A stretch of 9,288 nt of DNA from Firmicutes bacterium UBA4881 (GCA_002399235.1 DHDH01000012.1:17974-27261), one strand, 5' to 3'; counted from the first letter of the stretch, positions 1 through 6,924 are shown. The notes: a model not told the origin generated them from the letters alone. Numbers and translations: made by a program.

Positions 1-267
1 CTTTTAAGAGAAGGCGGTGCTAAAGAAGTTTACGTCTATATAGCTTCGCCTCCATTTAGATATCCTTGTTACTATGGCGTTGATGCCACTAGTAAAGACG
101 AGCTGATCTCTAGTCGTTTAGATAAAGAAGAACTCGGTAAAGCAATAGGTGCTGATGGCTTGGAATTTTTAAGTATAGAAGGTTTATACCGAGCAATTGG
201 TGTTAACGCTCAAGAGATTTGTAGTGCTTGTTTTAGTGGTAAATATCCTACAGTTATTGAACTATAA
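1..267 (+). CDS. purF: Amidophosphoribosyltransferase, C-terminal fragment (5' end outside window)
   Basis: Frame 1 is open from the first base to a TAA and gives 88 residues. They match the end of glutamine PRPP amidotransferase, which makes 5-phosphoribosylamine from PRPP and glutamine in the cytoplasm, the first committed step of purine synthesis. Visible family signatures are IASPPFRYPCYYGVD (residues 14-28), then DELI, GADGLEFLSIEGL (50-62) and a closing CSACFSGKYP (74-83). Cys23 and the Cys74-x2-Cys77 pair fall where Bacillus-type enzymes bind a [4Fe-4S] cluster, so this is probably the Fe-S, propeptide-processed class; the N-terminal propeptide is out of view. It lies 32 bases upstream of purM in the same direction, as in other Firmicute pur operons. 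Only the tail is present, so catalytic residues cannot be checked. Confidence 0.93.
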   Translation, partial: LLREGGAKEVYVYIASPPFRYPCYYGVDATSKDELISSRLDKEELGKAIGADGLEFLSIEGLYRAIGVNAQEICSACFSGKYPTVIEL

Positions 268-286
268 AAATGTTTAAATAAATCTT

Positions 287-294
287 AGGGGGAG
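287..294 (+). promoter_or_regulatory. Shine-Dalgarno site of purM
   Basis: AGGGGGAG lies 5 bases before the ATG at 300 and fixes the purM start. Runs of five or more G in the ribosome binding site recur in this window, before the 57-codon gene and before the ABC ATPase. Confidence 0.7.
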
Positions 295-299
295 TAAGC

Positions 300-1337
300 A
301 TGACCAAAGGAGCGACCTATAAAGATTCTGGTGTTGATATTCATATGGGCTATAAATTTGTTAACCTCATCAAACCCCTAGCTCATGCCACTCATCGGAG
401 TGAGGTTTTAACAGATATTGGTAGCTTTGGTGGCTTTTTCCGTCTGGGGGCTTATAAAGATCCTGTACTAGTCTCCGGTACAGATGGTGTAGGTACTAAA
501 CTTAAGTTGGCTTTTTTATTAGATAAACACGACACAATAGGTATTGATGTAGTCGCTTATTGCGTAAACGATATTATTTGCCATGGAGCAGAGCCACTGT
601 TCTTTCTAGATTATCTAGCCTGTGGCAAGTTAGAACCAGAGAAGATGGCTAAAGTAGTCCAGGGTGTAGCTGAAGGCTGTAAGGATGCTGGTTGTGCATT
701 AATTGGTGGCGAAACAGCAGAAATGCCTGGTTTTTATCCTGAGGACGAATATGACTTGGCTGGTTTTGCTGTCGGTGTAGTCGAAAGAGAGCGATTGATT
801 GATGGCTCAGCTGTAAAACCAGGTGATGTGATTTTAGCTCTCAAGTCAACAGGCTTGCAAAGCAGTGGCTTTTCTTTAGTCAGAAAAGTATTTGTTGGTA
901 ATAAAGATTGGCCCCTGGATAAATATGTTCCCGAACTAGGGAAGACCTTAGGTGAAGAACTACTCACACCAACAAAAGTCTATGCTAAACCACTAATGGA
1001 ACTTTGGAATACCATCTCAGTTCATGGGATCGCCAATGTCAGTGGAGGTGGTTTACCAGAAAATCTTCCTAGAGCTTTACCAGAAGGAACCCAGGCTCTT
1101 GTAGACACTTCATTAATTGAGATGCCACCAATCTTTCATTTGTTAAGCAAGGTTGGGAGCATTGATTCTTTGGAGATGCTTAACACCTTTAATCTAGGTG
1201 TAGGTATGGTGGTCTACCTAGATCCTACTGATCTAAAAACTGCACAAGAAATTTTTGCTAAACACCAGGTCGAAAGCTTCGTGATAGGTGAGATTATTGC
1301 GGGAGAAAAGGGACTGACCCTGAAAAAGGAGAGGTAA
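300..1337 (+). CDS. purM: Phosphoribosylformylglycinamidine cyclo-ligase (AIR synthetase)
   Basis: The 345-residue product has normal family length. It closes the imidazole ring, converting FGAM and ATP to aminoimidazole ribotide in the cytoplasm. The order of motifs is that of the PurM/SelD ATP-binding superfamily: GVDIHMG near residue 11, the phosphate-binding GTDGVGTKL (60-68), DVVAYCVNDI (83-92), GGETAEMPG (136-144), LKSTGLQSSGFSLVR (181-195), LLTPTKVY (221-228), SGGGLPENLPR (248-258) and FNLGVGMV (297-304). One oddity is that the segment before the triple glycine reads ANVSGGG, where most homologues I remember read AHITGGG. The gene follows purF by 32 bases and its last codons contain the ribosome binding site of purN, so the three are surely one transcript. 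Confidence 0.97.
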   Translation: MTKGATYKDSGVDIHMGYKFVNLIKPLAHATHRSEVLTDIGSFGGFFRLGAYKDPVLVSGTDGVGTKLKLAFLLDKHDTIGIDVVAYCVNDIICHGAEPLFFLDYLACGKLEPEKMAKVVQGVAEGCKDAGCALIGGETAEMPGFYPEDEYDLAGFAVGVVERERLIDGSAVKPGDVILALKSTGLQSSGFSLVRKVFVGNKDWPLDKYVPELGKTLGEELLTPTKVYAKPLMELWNTISVHGIANVSGGGLPENLPRALPEGTQALVDTSLIEMPPIFHLLSKVGSIDSLEMLNTFNLGVGMVVYLDPTDLKTAQEIFAKHQVESFVIGEIIAGEKGLTLKKER

Positions 1338-1340
1338 GCC

Positions 1341-1946
1341 ATGCTTAATTTGGCTATATTAGGCTCAGGCAGGGGCAGTAACATGGCAAATCTCATTGAA
1401 GCTATCAATGGAAGAAAACTACCTGTAAATATTATCCTGGCCCTTGCCGATAAAGCTGACGCACCTTGTTTACAAAAAGCGACCCAACTAGGTGTTAAAG
1501 CTTTCTCTCTATTACCAAAGGAGTTTAATAACCGAGCTGATTACGATAGAGCTTTAGCTCAGTATCTCTTAGATAAAGGTGTAGATACAGTTTGTTTAGC
1601 TGGTTTTATGAGGATCTTAGGATCCGAATTTGTATCTAAATTTCCTGGGAGAATACTTAATATTCATCCCTCGCTTTTACCGGCTTTCTCCGGCTTAAAT
1701 GCTCAAAAGCAAGCTTTGGAACATGGTGTTAAAATTTCTGGCTGCACAGTTCATTTTGTGGATGAAGGCCTAGATAGTGGACCAATCATTTTACAAAAGG
1801 CAGTTCCTGTATTAGCAGATGATACTGTAGAGAGCTTGTCTAGTCGCATTTTAGTAGAAGAACACAAAATATATCCTTTAGCTTTAGAATTGCTAGCTAA
1901 AGGACGTTTAACCGCCAAAGGACGGCAGGTTATTATAAATGAATAA
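1341..1946 (+). CDS. purN: Phosphoribosylglycinamide formyltransferase (10-formyl-THF dependent)
   Basis: This 201-residue enzyme transfers a formyl group from 10-formyltetrahydrofolate to GAR, giving FGAR. The N-terminal phosphate loop GSGRGSN is at residues 8-14. The catalytic triad Asn-His-Asp is visible as Asn107 and His109 in NIHPSLLPAFSG and Asp145 in the VDEGLDSGPI stretch, in register with Asn106, His108 and Asp144 of the E. coli enzyme. The ATG is 3 bases after the purM stop, with GGAGAGG at the end of purM acting as Shine-Dalgarno, which implies translational coupling. It is followed by a 61-base gap before purH in which I see no terminator or clear promoter. Confidence 0.97.
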   Translation: MLNLAILGSGRGSNMANLIEAINGRKLPVNIILALADKADAPCLQKATQLGVKAFSLLPKEFNNRADYDRALAQYLLDKGVDTVCLAGFMRILGSEFVSKFPGRILNIHPSLLPAFSGLNAQKQALEHGVKISGCTVHFVDEGLDSGPIILQKAVPVLADDTVESLSSRILVEEHKIYPLALELLAKGRLTAKGRQVIINE

Positions 1947-2007
1947 AGTGCAAAAACGTTCTTAGCAGACGAAGATAATTATAGCAAACTTAAAGGAGTT
2001 TTGCGTT

Positions 2008-3558
2008 ATGAAAATCAAGAGGGCACTGATTAGCGTATCTGATAAGCGTGGTTTAGAAGAACTTGCGCGTGGTTTAAATGAATTAGGTGTAGAACTTATC
2101 TCCACTGGCGGCACAGCCGAGAGAATTAGAAAAGCTGGTCTACCAGTAAAAGAAGTTAGCGAAATTACTCAATTCCCAGAGATGTTAGGGGGGAGAGTAA
2201 AGAGCTTACACCCAAATATCTTTGGTGGTATTTTAGCCGAACGTAAGGAAGAGCACCTAAACGATTTAGAAAAACACAATATAGGTCTTATCGACTTAGT
2301 AATCTGCAATCTCTATCCCTTTGCTCAGGTTATTGCTGGTAGTGATGTAACTGAAGATATAGCAATTGAAAATATAGATATTGGCGGACCTTCAATGATT
2401 AGAGCTGCAGCTAAGAACTACAAGTATGTCACAGTTGTTGTAGAGCCAGAGGATTATCGTCTCTTACTAGAAGAACTGCAAGAAAAAGAGGGCTCTGTTT
2501 CCTATGACACTAGAAGATATCTAGCAGTCAAAGCTTTTAAACATACTGCTGATTACGATGCTCTAATTTATCGTTATCTCTCTAATTATAGTGCAGATGA
2601 AGAAAAATTCCCAGAGATTTTAGAGCTGTCTTTTAAAAAGAAGATGGATTTGCGTTATGGGGAAAATCCCCATCAAAAAGCAGCTTTGTATCAAGATTTC
2701 CGGGTATTAGAACCATCACTAGTTCAAGCAGAGCAGTTAAATGGCAAGGAGCTTTCTTATAACAATATAAACGACACAAACGCTGCTATGGAACTACTAA
2801 ACGAATTTACCGAACCAACTGTTGTAGCAGTAAAACACACCAATCCTTGTGGAGTTGCTTCGGCTAAAGATATAGCTACTGCTTATAATTTAGCTTATGA
2901 GTCTGATCCAGTTTCTATCTTCGGTGGTATAATTGCTGCTAATCGTTCCGTAACTAAAGAAATGGCCACTGAATTAAGTAAGATCTTTTTAGAGGTAGTT
3001 ATAGCCCCTGATTTTGCGCTTGAAGCATTAGAGATACTCCAGAAAAAGAGTAACTTGCGCTTACTCAAACTTCCAGGTCTTTCACCTAGTGCTAGAAAAC
3101 CAGCTCTAACTATGCAAAAAATCGTTGGTGGTCTCTTAGTTCAAGAACGTGATTTAGGTTCGTTGGAGCAAGCTGAGACCAAGCAAGTCACAGAAGGTGA
3201 ACTAGAGGCTGCGACCCGTGCAGATCTCGAGTTTGCCTGGAAAATTGTTAAGCATGTCAAATCTAATGCTATTGTTGTTGCCAAGAATAAGCAGGTTCTT
3301 GGTGTAGGTGCAGGACAGATGAACCGAATCGATTCGACAGTCAAAGCTTTAACCGAAGCAGGTGATAAAGCTAAGGGAGCAGTACTAGCCTCTGATGCTT
3401 TCTTCCCCTTTGATGATGTAGCTAAAGCTGCAGTTAAAGCAGGAATTAAAGCGGTTATTCAACCAGGCGGTTCTATTCGTGATGCCGATTCGATTGCCGT
3501 ATTAAATGAAGCAAAGATTCCCATGCTCTTTACTGGCATGAGACACTTTAAACACTAG
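2008..3558 (+). CDS. purH: Bifunctional AICAR transformylase / IMP cyclohydrolase
   Basis: The 516-residue product catalyses the last two steps to IMP: formylation of AICAR and ring closure of FAICAR. The N-terminal MGS-like cyclohydrolase domain (about 1-195) shows ALISVSDK (6-13), STGGTA (32-37) and GGRVKSLHPNIFGGIL (61-76). The C-terminal transformylase domain shows RYGENPHQ (216-223), the catalytic Lys276-His277 in KHTNPCG, SIFGGIIA (303-310), GAGQMNR (434-440), SDAFFPFDD (462-470) and QPGGSIRD (485-492), and ends in MLFTGMRHFKH. Both domains look complete, with no frameshift. AAGGAG at about 1993-1998 sets the ATG. The 61-base spacer before it is the largest inside this operon part, but nothing in it suggests a separate promoter. 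Confidence 0.97.
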   Translation: MKIKRALISVSDKRGLEELARGLNELGVELISTGGTAERIRKAGLPVKEVSEITQFPEMLGGRVKSLHPNIFGGILAERKEEHLNDLEKHNIGLIDLVICNLYPFAQVIAGSDVTEDIAIENIDIGGPSMIRAAAKNYKYVTVVVEPEDYRLLLEELQEKEGSVSYDTRRYLAVKAFKHTADYDALIYRYLSNYSADEEKFPEILELSFKKKMDLRYGENPHQKAALYQDFRVLEPSLVQAEQLNGKELSYNNINDTNAAMELLNEFTEPTVVAVKHTNPCGVASAKDIATAYNLAYESDPVSIFGGIIAANRSVTKEMATELSKIFLEVVIAPDFALEALEILQKKSNLRLLKLPGLSPSARKPALTMQKIVGGLLVQERDLGSLEQAETKQVTEGELEAATRADLEFAWKIVKHVKSNAIVVAKNKQVLGVGAGQMNRIDSTVKALTEAGDKAKGAVLASDAFFPFDDVAKAAVKAGIKAVIQPGGSIRDADSIAVLNEAKIPMLFTGMRHFKH

Positions 3559-3569
3559 GAGGAGCCAGA

Positions 3570-4838
3570 ATGAAAGTTCTCGTTATTGGCCAAGGTGGTA
3601 GAGAACATGCTCTAGTGTGGAAATTTGCCCAAAGTCCCCTGGTGACAAAGATCTATGCTTATCCTGGTAACCCTGGTATTGCCGAATTAGCTACTTTAGT
3701 ACAAGTATCATCCCTTGAAGAATTAAAAGATTTCGCAATAAAAGAAGCTATTGATCTGACAGTAGTTGGTCCAGAAAAGTATTTAGCTGCTGGTATAGCT
3801 GATCTATTTAAGGAAGCAGGTCTAGCTATCTTTGGCCCGAGCCAAGCGGCTGCAAGACTTGAAAGTAGCAAGGCTTATGCTAAAGCGTTCATGCAAAGAC
3901 ACAATATCCCTACAGCAGCTTTCTTGGAAGCAGATGATTACAACACAGCTTGTTGTATGATTAAAAACGCTCCTTATAGGTTAGTTGTAAAAGCCGATGG
4001 ATTAGCCCAAGGAAAAGGTGTCGCTGTAACTGAATCAGCCAAGGAAGCTATGGATGCTGTCCAACAAATGTTAAGTGGTGCTTTTGGCGAAGCTGGCCAC
4101 AAGGTCATCCTCGAAGAGAGGTTAGAAGGACCAGAGATTAGTGTTCTTACCCTAGTTGAAGGCTCTAACTACTGTGTTTTACCGGTGGCTATGGATCATA
4201 AAAGAGCTTATGATAATGATTTAGGTCCTAACACTGGTGGCATGGGTGCTGTTGCTCCCATTGCTTTAAATAACGAACTACAAGAAGAGATTGAAAAGAC
4301 AATTATTAAACCAACTATCGAAGGCTTAGCTAAAGAAGGTACCTATTTTAGTGGTGTTATCTTCATCGGTTTAATGCTTACTAAAAATGGACCCAAAGTC
4401 TTAGAATACAATGTCCGCTTAGGTGATCCTGAAACCCAGGCAGTGCTACCATTAGTTAAAAACGATCTTTTCACTCTCCTTCAAGATCTAAAAGCAGGCA
4501 AAAAATGCTCCCTTGCTCTTTTAGAACAAGTGAGTTGTTGTGTAGTGGTTGCTTCTAAGGGTTACCCTGGAGATTATGCTAAGGGTGTACCTATAAACCT
4601 ACCAAAGATAGATCAGAACCAAATTATCTTCCATTCTGGTACTCAACTATTAAAAGATCAGCTTTGTTCTTTAGGTGGTCGAGTGCTCGCAGTAGTTGGT
4701 CTAGGTCAGGACCTTAATGAAGCTAGAGCCAAAGCTTATGAGATAGTGGAAAAAATTGATTTTCCTGAGAAAATGGTAAGAAGAGATATCGGTATGAAAG
4801 CACTTAGCTTTCAAGTTTTTACCAAAATAATACCTTGA
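3570..4838 (+). CDS. purD: Phosphoribosylamine-glycine ligase (GAR synthetase)
   Basis: This 422-residue cytoplasmic ATP-grasp ligase joins glycine to 5-phosphoribosylamine. Visible are the N-terminal GQGGREHA (7-14), PGNPG (32-36), the ATP-grasp lysine segment KADGLAQGKGV (141-151), DHKRAYD (209-215), GPNTGGMGA (219-227), the metal and ATP-binding EYNVRLGDPETQ (279-290), ASKGYPG (328-334), FHSGT (354-358), GGRVL (369-373) and a terminal RRDIGMKAL. Length is typical. The Shine-Dalgarno AGGAGG overlaps the purH stop codon and lies about 7 bases before the ATG, an 11-base intergenic distance that suggests coupled translation. It is the last gene of the purine operon, since a hairpin terminator follows at once. 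Confidence 0.97.
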   Translation: MKVLVIGQGGREHALVWKFAQSPLVTKIYAYPGNPGIAELATLVQVSSLEELKDFAIKEAIDLTVVGPEKYLAAGIADLFKEAGLAIFGPSQAAARLESSKAYAKAFMQRHNIPTAAFLEADDYNTACCMIKNAPYRLVVKADGLAQGKGVAVTESAKEAMDAVQQMLSGAFGEAGHKVILEERLEGPEISVLTLVEGSNYCVLPVAMDHKRAYDNDLGPNTGGMGAVAPIALNNELQEEIEKTIIKPTIEGLAKEGTYFSGVIFIGLMLTKNGPKVLEYNVRLGDPETQAVLPLVKNDLFTLLQDLKAGKKCSLALLEQVSCCVVVASKGYPGDYAKGVPINLPKIDQNQIIFHSGTQLLKDQLCSLGGRVLAVVGLGQDLNEARAKAYEIVEKIDFPEKMVRRDIGMKALSFQVFTKIIP

Positions 4839-4841
4839 CTT

Positions 4842-4885
4842 ATTCGCTGGGGGCAGGAACAATACTGCCACCTGGCGAATTTTAT
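4842..4885 (+). terminator. Intrinsic terminator of the purine operon
   Basis: Four bases after the purD stop, ATTCGC (4842-4847) pairs with GCGAAT (4875-4880), and GGCAG (4852-4856) pairs with CTGCC (4865-4869). A few GG/CC pairs and small internal mismatches lie between. The apical loop is eight bases. TTTTAT follows directly. The T-run is short but the stem is long, and the position right after the last pur gene supports the call. Confidence 0.72.
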
Positions 4886-4960
4886 AGTAACAAAGAAAAT
4901 TATTCTGCCTTAGATGATCTGAAAGTTTCTTTCATCCATCTATTCTACTCTAAGAAAATG

Positions 4961-4969
4961 TGCTACAAT
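4961..4969 (+). promoter_or_regulatory. Extended -10 promoter element for the 57-codon gene
   Basis: TGCTACAAT matches the extended -10 pattern TGnTATAAT with one difference in the hexamer. At 17-base spacing the -35 position holds TATTCT, a poor match, which is acceptable for extended -10 promoters. Transcription would begin at about 4975-4977, leaving a leader of about 27 bases with the Shine-Dalgarno. The site lies after the purine terminator and before an independent gene, as expected. Confidence 0.5.
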
Positions 4970-5002
4970 TTACCAGCGGAATGCTCCGAGGGGGGGACTC
5001 AA

Positions 5003-5176
5003 ATGATTTTCCAGCTTTCGGAGGAAGACATTCGTAAAGTTTGCAGTCAATGTTCCCATTTCAATGAGGAACAATGCCAACAACAAGCCAAACTAATTGA
5101 CGATGTTCGCCGTTGCACAGAATGGGATGCGCATTACGGAGAGAAGTGTGTCAGGAAAAGGTCAGGTTTAAAATGA
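5003..5176 (+). CDS. Small cysteine-rich protein of unknown function (57 aa)
   Basis: I do not recognise this family. The ATG has an excellent ribosome binding site: a GAGGGGGGG run at 4988-4996, six bases before the start. The frame stays open further upstream to a TTG at 4835, but that extension would run through the purine terminator and the -10 element, so the short form is preferred. The product is hydrophilic and charged, with no signal peptide or membrane segment. It has five cysteines (14, 17, 25, 38, 49), the first two as CSQC, which suggests metal binding or redox activity, although this is inference. It begins FQLSEEDIRKVCSQCSHF and ends in a basic tail, RKRSGLK. It lies 131 bases before the SCIFF precursor and is separated from it by a hairpin. 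Confidence 0.72.
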   Translation: MIFQLSEEDIRKVCSQCSHFNEEQCQQQAKLIDDVRRCTEWDAHYGEKCVRKRSGLK

Positions 5177-5202
5177 GACCTGGGCTTAGGCCTAGGTCTT
5201 TA
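5176..5202 (+). terminator. Hairpin, probable weak or leaky terminator after the 57-codon gene
   Basis: A ten-base-pair stem pairs 5176-5185 with 5190-5199 (AGACCTGGGC with GCCTAGGTCT, including one G-T wobble) around a TTAG loop. It starts on the last base of the stop codon. Only TTTAT follows, so termination may be partial and some transcripts may continue into the SCIFF genes. Confidence 0.55.
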
Positions 5203-5203
5203 T

Positions 5204-5248
5204 CCTACTATGGTCATTTTTACCCTAACGGGCAGGATATCTAGTAGG
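5204..5248. repeat. Inverted repeat upstream of the SCIFF precursor
   Basis: CCTACTA (5204-5210) and TAGTAGG (5242-5248) are a perfect seven-base inverted pair 31 bases apart. The interior contains the small palindrome GATATC and a CCC/GGG pairing (CCCTAACGGG). It lies between the preceding terminator-like hairpin and the scfA ribosome binding site. It could be an operator or a leader RNA stem, or it could be chance. Confidence 0.35.
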
Positions 5249-5292
5249 TGTGTGGAATAATTGAAGGTGAATGGGTGAGAGTAAGTTTTTTC

Positions 5293-5300
5293 AAGGAGGA
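5293..5300 (+). promoter_or_regulatory. Strong Shine-Dalgarno site of the SCIFF precursor
   Basis: AAGGAGGA, seven bases before the ATG at 5308, is close to the ideal anti-16S match. It decides the start of a very short gene and contrasts sharply with the missing site in front of the maturase. No convincing promoter hexamers were found in the 5203-5292 stretch. Confidence 0.8.
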
Positions 5301-5307
5301 ATTTTGC

Positions 5308-5469
5308 ATGAATAGCAAAGTTGTTAAAGGAAAACATATAAAGACAATACAGGCTTGGGGTTCCAAGATGAGAGAGGGAGAAGTAGGCTGTGGCGAATGC
5401 CAGGCATCTTGTCAATCAGCTTGCAAAACATCGTGTACTGTAGGTAATCAAGTCTGCCTACGTAAATAA
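5308..5469 (+). CDS. scfA: Six-cysteine ranthipeptide precursor SCIFF
   Basis: The 53-residue product is a SCIFF precursor (six cysteines in forty-five residues), the substrate of a radical SAM enzyme that makes intramolecular thioether bonds. The signature is almost invariant: KHIKTI in the leader (9-14), then CGECQASCQSACKTSC (28-43) and TVGNQVC (44-50). The six cysteines are 28, 31, 35, 39, 43 and 50. In the characterised Thermoanaerobacter relative one link joins a cysteine to the threonine five residues on, which here would be Cys39 to Thr44. From Lys9 onward the length is exactly 45; the first eight residues, MNSKVVKG, are an extra N-terminal stretch. No start codon lies at residue 9, and the Shine-Dalgarno supports the longer form. 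The maturase begins 10 bases after the stop. The biological role of mature SCIFF peptides is not settled. Confidence 0.95.
   Translation: MNSKVVKGKHIKTIQAWGSKMREGEVGCGECQASCQSACKTSCTVGNQVCLRK
5439..5462 (+). promoter_or_regulatory. Hairpin between SCIFF precursor and maturase genes
   Basis: GTAGGTA (5440-5446) pairs with TGCCTAC (5455-5461) with one wobble, an eight-base loop and a flanking T-G pair. It covers the last codons of scfA and ends 17 bases before the maturase ATG. No T-run follows, so it is not a full terminator. It may slow readthrough, protect the upstream message end or hinder ribosome entry. Confidence 0.4.
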
Positions 5470-5479
5470 ATAGTATAAA

Positions 5480-6892
5480 ATGGAAGAATTAATTATTAAT
5501 AAAACGCAAAACAGCCATCTGTTCACTGTAAACGGCACCAATTTTATTTTGGATGTGCCAACCGGATCTTTGCATCAGCTCGACGACGTCTCTTATGAGA
5601 TTATTGGGCGCATTCTGGCTCTTGGTAAGGAAAAAGTCAGTTCCGAAGAGCTGAAAGGCGCCCTTACTGACTATGATCAAGAGTTAGTCGCTGAAGTTAT
5701 AGATGAACTTAAAGAGTTGCAGAGACAAGGCCTACTTTTTTCCAGTGATGAGTTTCCCACCGAGATTCCTAGATTACCACATGGTCTTAAAGCTCTCTGC
5801 CTCAATATAGCCCACGACTGTAACTTAGCTTGCCACTACTGCTTCGCTTCCAAAGGCAATTTCGGTGGTGAACGCGAGTTAATGACACTAGAAGTTGGCA
5901 TCAAAGCCATTGAGATGTTGATTCAAGGCTCTGCTAACAGGCGACATCTGGAAGTGGACTTCTTCGGTGGAGAACCACTTTTGAATTTTGATGTAGTAAA
6001 GGATTTAGTTTATTACATCAGAAAAAGAGAGAAAGAAACTAATAAAATATTTACCTTAACCGTGACAACAAACGCAACCTTACTTGACGATGAAAAGATA
6101 CAGTTTTTAAACGAAAATGATATTTTACTCGTTTTAAGCCTTGATGGTCGCGAAAGAATTCAAAACCAAATGCGGCCAACACGTGATGGCCGTCCTACTT
6201 ATGAAAAAACTGTAGAACGGATTAAAGCAGTTATTGATTCACGTGAAGGAGAAGGCTATTATGTGCGCGGTACTTACACCAGAGCAAATATGGATTTTGC
6301 CGCTGATGTATTACACATGCTGAAGTTAGGTTTTAGGCATGTTTCAGTTGAGCCTGTAGTAACAAAGGACCCAAAATTCGCGTTGAAAGAAACAGACATG
6401 CCAAGACTTTTTGGTGAGTATGAAAGAGTTGCTAAAGCTTATTTAGACGCTTATTATAGTGGAAATCCCTTTGATTTCTTTCATTTCAGCGTCGATTTGT
6501 TAAAAGGTCCTTGCATTGCTAAACGCTTAAGTGGTTGTGGCGCAGGTGTGGAATATCTAGCCGTTACACCTTCAGGAGACATTTATCCTTGCCACCAATT
6601 TGTCGGTAATGACAATTTTATTCTTGGCAATGTCTTGAATGAAGGCTTAAATGGTGCTGATATAGTTTCACAGTTTGAAGAAGCTCACATTTACAACAAA
6701 GAAGCTTGTCGTAATTGTTGGGCAAGATTTTTCTGCAGTGGAGGTTGCCATGCCAATGCCTTTAATTTTAATGGTGACATTCTCAAACCGTATTCACTAG
6801 CTTGTGAATTGCAACGCAAGAGGATCGAATGTAGTTTATACATCCAAAGTCAGATCCAAAACTTTGAAAAGGCACAAGAGGCGTTGCGCTAA
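5480..6892 (+). CDS. scfB: Radical SAM/SPASM SCIFF maturase (thioether-forming)
   Basis: This 470-residue cytoplasmic enzyme installs thioether crosslinks in the SCIFF peptide using S-adenosylmethionine. Residues 1-95 resemble a PqqD-like leader-binding domain (HLFTVNGTNFILDVPTGSLH, 13-32). The radical SAM cluster motif is CNLACHYC with Cys114, Cys118 and Cys121, followed by the GGEP motif (163-166). The C-terminal SPASM/twitch region carries auxiliary cluster cysteines: Cys345, Cys353 and Cys371 (in DIYPCHQF), then Cys410, Cys413, Cys419, Cys423 and Cys442. This layout agrees with the family member CteB of Clostridium thermocellum, and no ligand is missing. An in-frame TAG at 5471-5473 leaves ATG 5480 as the only sensible start, yet no Shine-Dalgarno precedes it. 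Translation may depend on ribosomes leaving scfA 10 bases upstream. Confidence 0.96.
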   Translation: MEELIINKTQNSHLFTVNGTNFILDVPTGSLHQLDDVSYEIIGRILALGKEKVSSEELKGALTDYDQELVAEVIDELKELQRQGLLFSSDEFPTEIPRLPHGLKALCLNIAHDCNLACHYCFASKGNFGGERELMTLEVGIKAIEMLIQGSANRRHLEVDFFGGEPLLNFDVVKDLVYYIRKREKETNKIFTLTVTTNATLLDDEKIQFLNENDILLVLSLDGRERIQNQMRPTRDGRPTYEKTVERIKAVIDSREGEGYYVRGTYTRANMDFAADVLHMLKLGFRHVSVEPVVTKDPKFALKETDMPRLFGEYERVAKAYLDAYYSGNPFDFFHFSVDLLKGPCIAKRLSGCGAGVEYLAVTPSGDIYPCHQFVGNDNFILGNVLNEGLNGADIVSQFEEAHIYNKEACRNCWARFFCSGGCHANAFNFNGDILKPYSLACELQRKRIECSLYIQSQIQNFEKAQEALR

Positions 6893-6924
6893 AGCAAGCG
6901 ATCTCCTCATTAAAAAAATACAAA

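Noticed and set aside
1947..2007. Promoter or attenuator between purN and purH
   Set aside because: No stem with a T-run and no recognisable promoter pair; only the purH ribosome binding site is clear.
4835..4866. TTGACT with AATACT downstream as a promoter
   Set aside because: The spacing is 20 bases and both elements lie on the purD end and terminator stem; chance match.
4835..5002. Upstream extension of the 57-codon gene from TTG at 4835 (113 residues), overlapping the purD stop
   Set aside because: It has no ribosome binding site and would run through the purine terminator hairpin and the extended -10 element. The ATG at 5003 has a strong site.
5200..5415. Minus-strand open frame opposite the SCIFF precursor
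   Set aside because: It lies opposite a gene with clear family identity, has no ribosome binding site and does not resemble a known protein.
5308..5469. Reading the small Cys-rich gene as a ferredoxin or metallothionein
   Set aside because: The KHIKTI leader, exact six-cysteine spacing and TVGNQ segment, plus the adjacent maturase, identify it as a SCIFF precursor.
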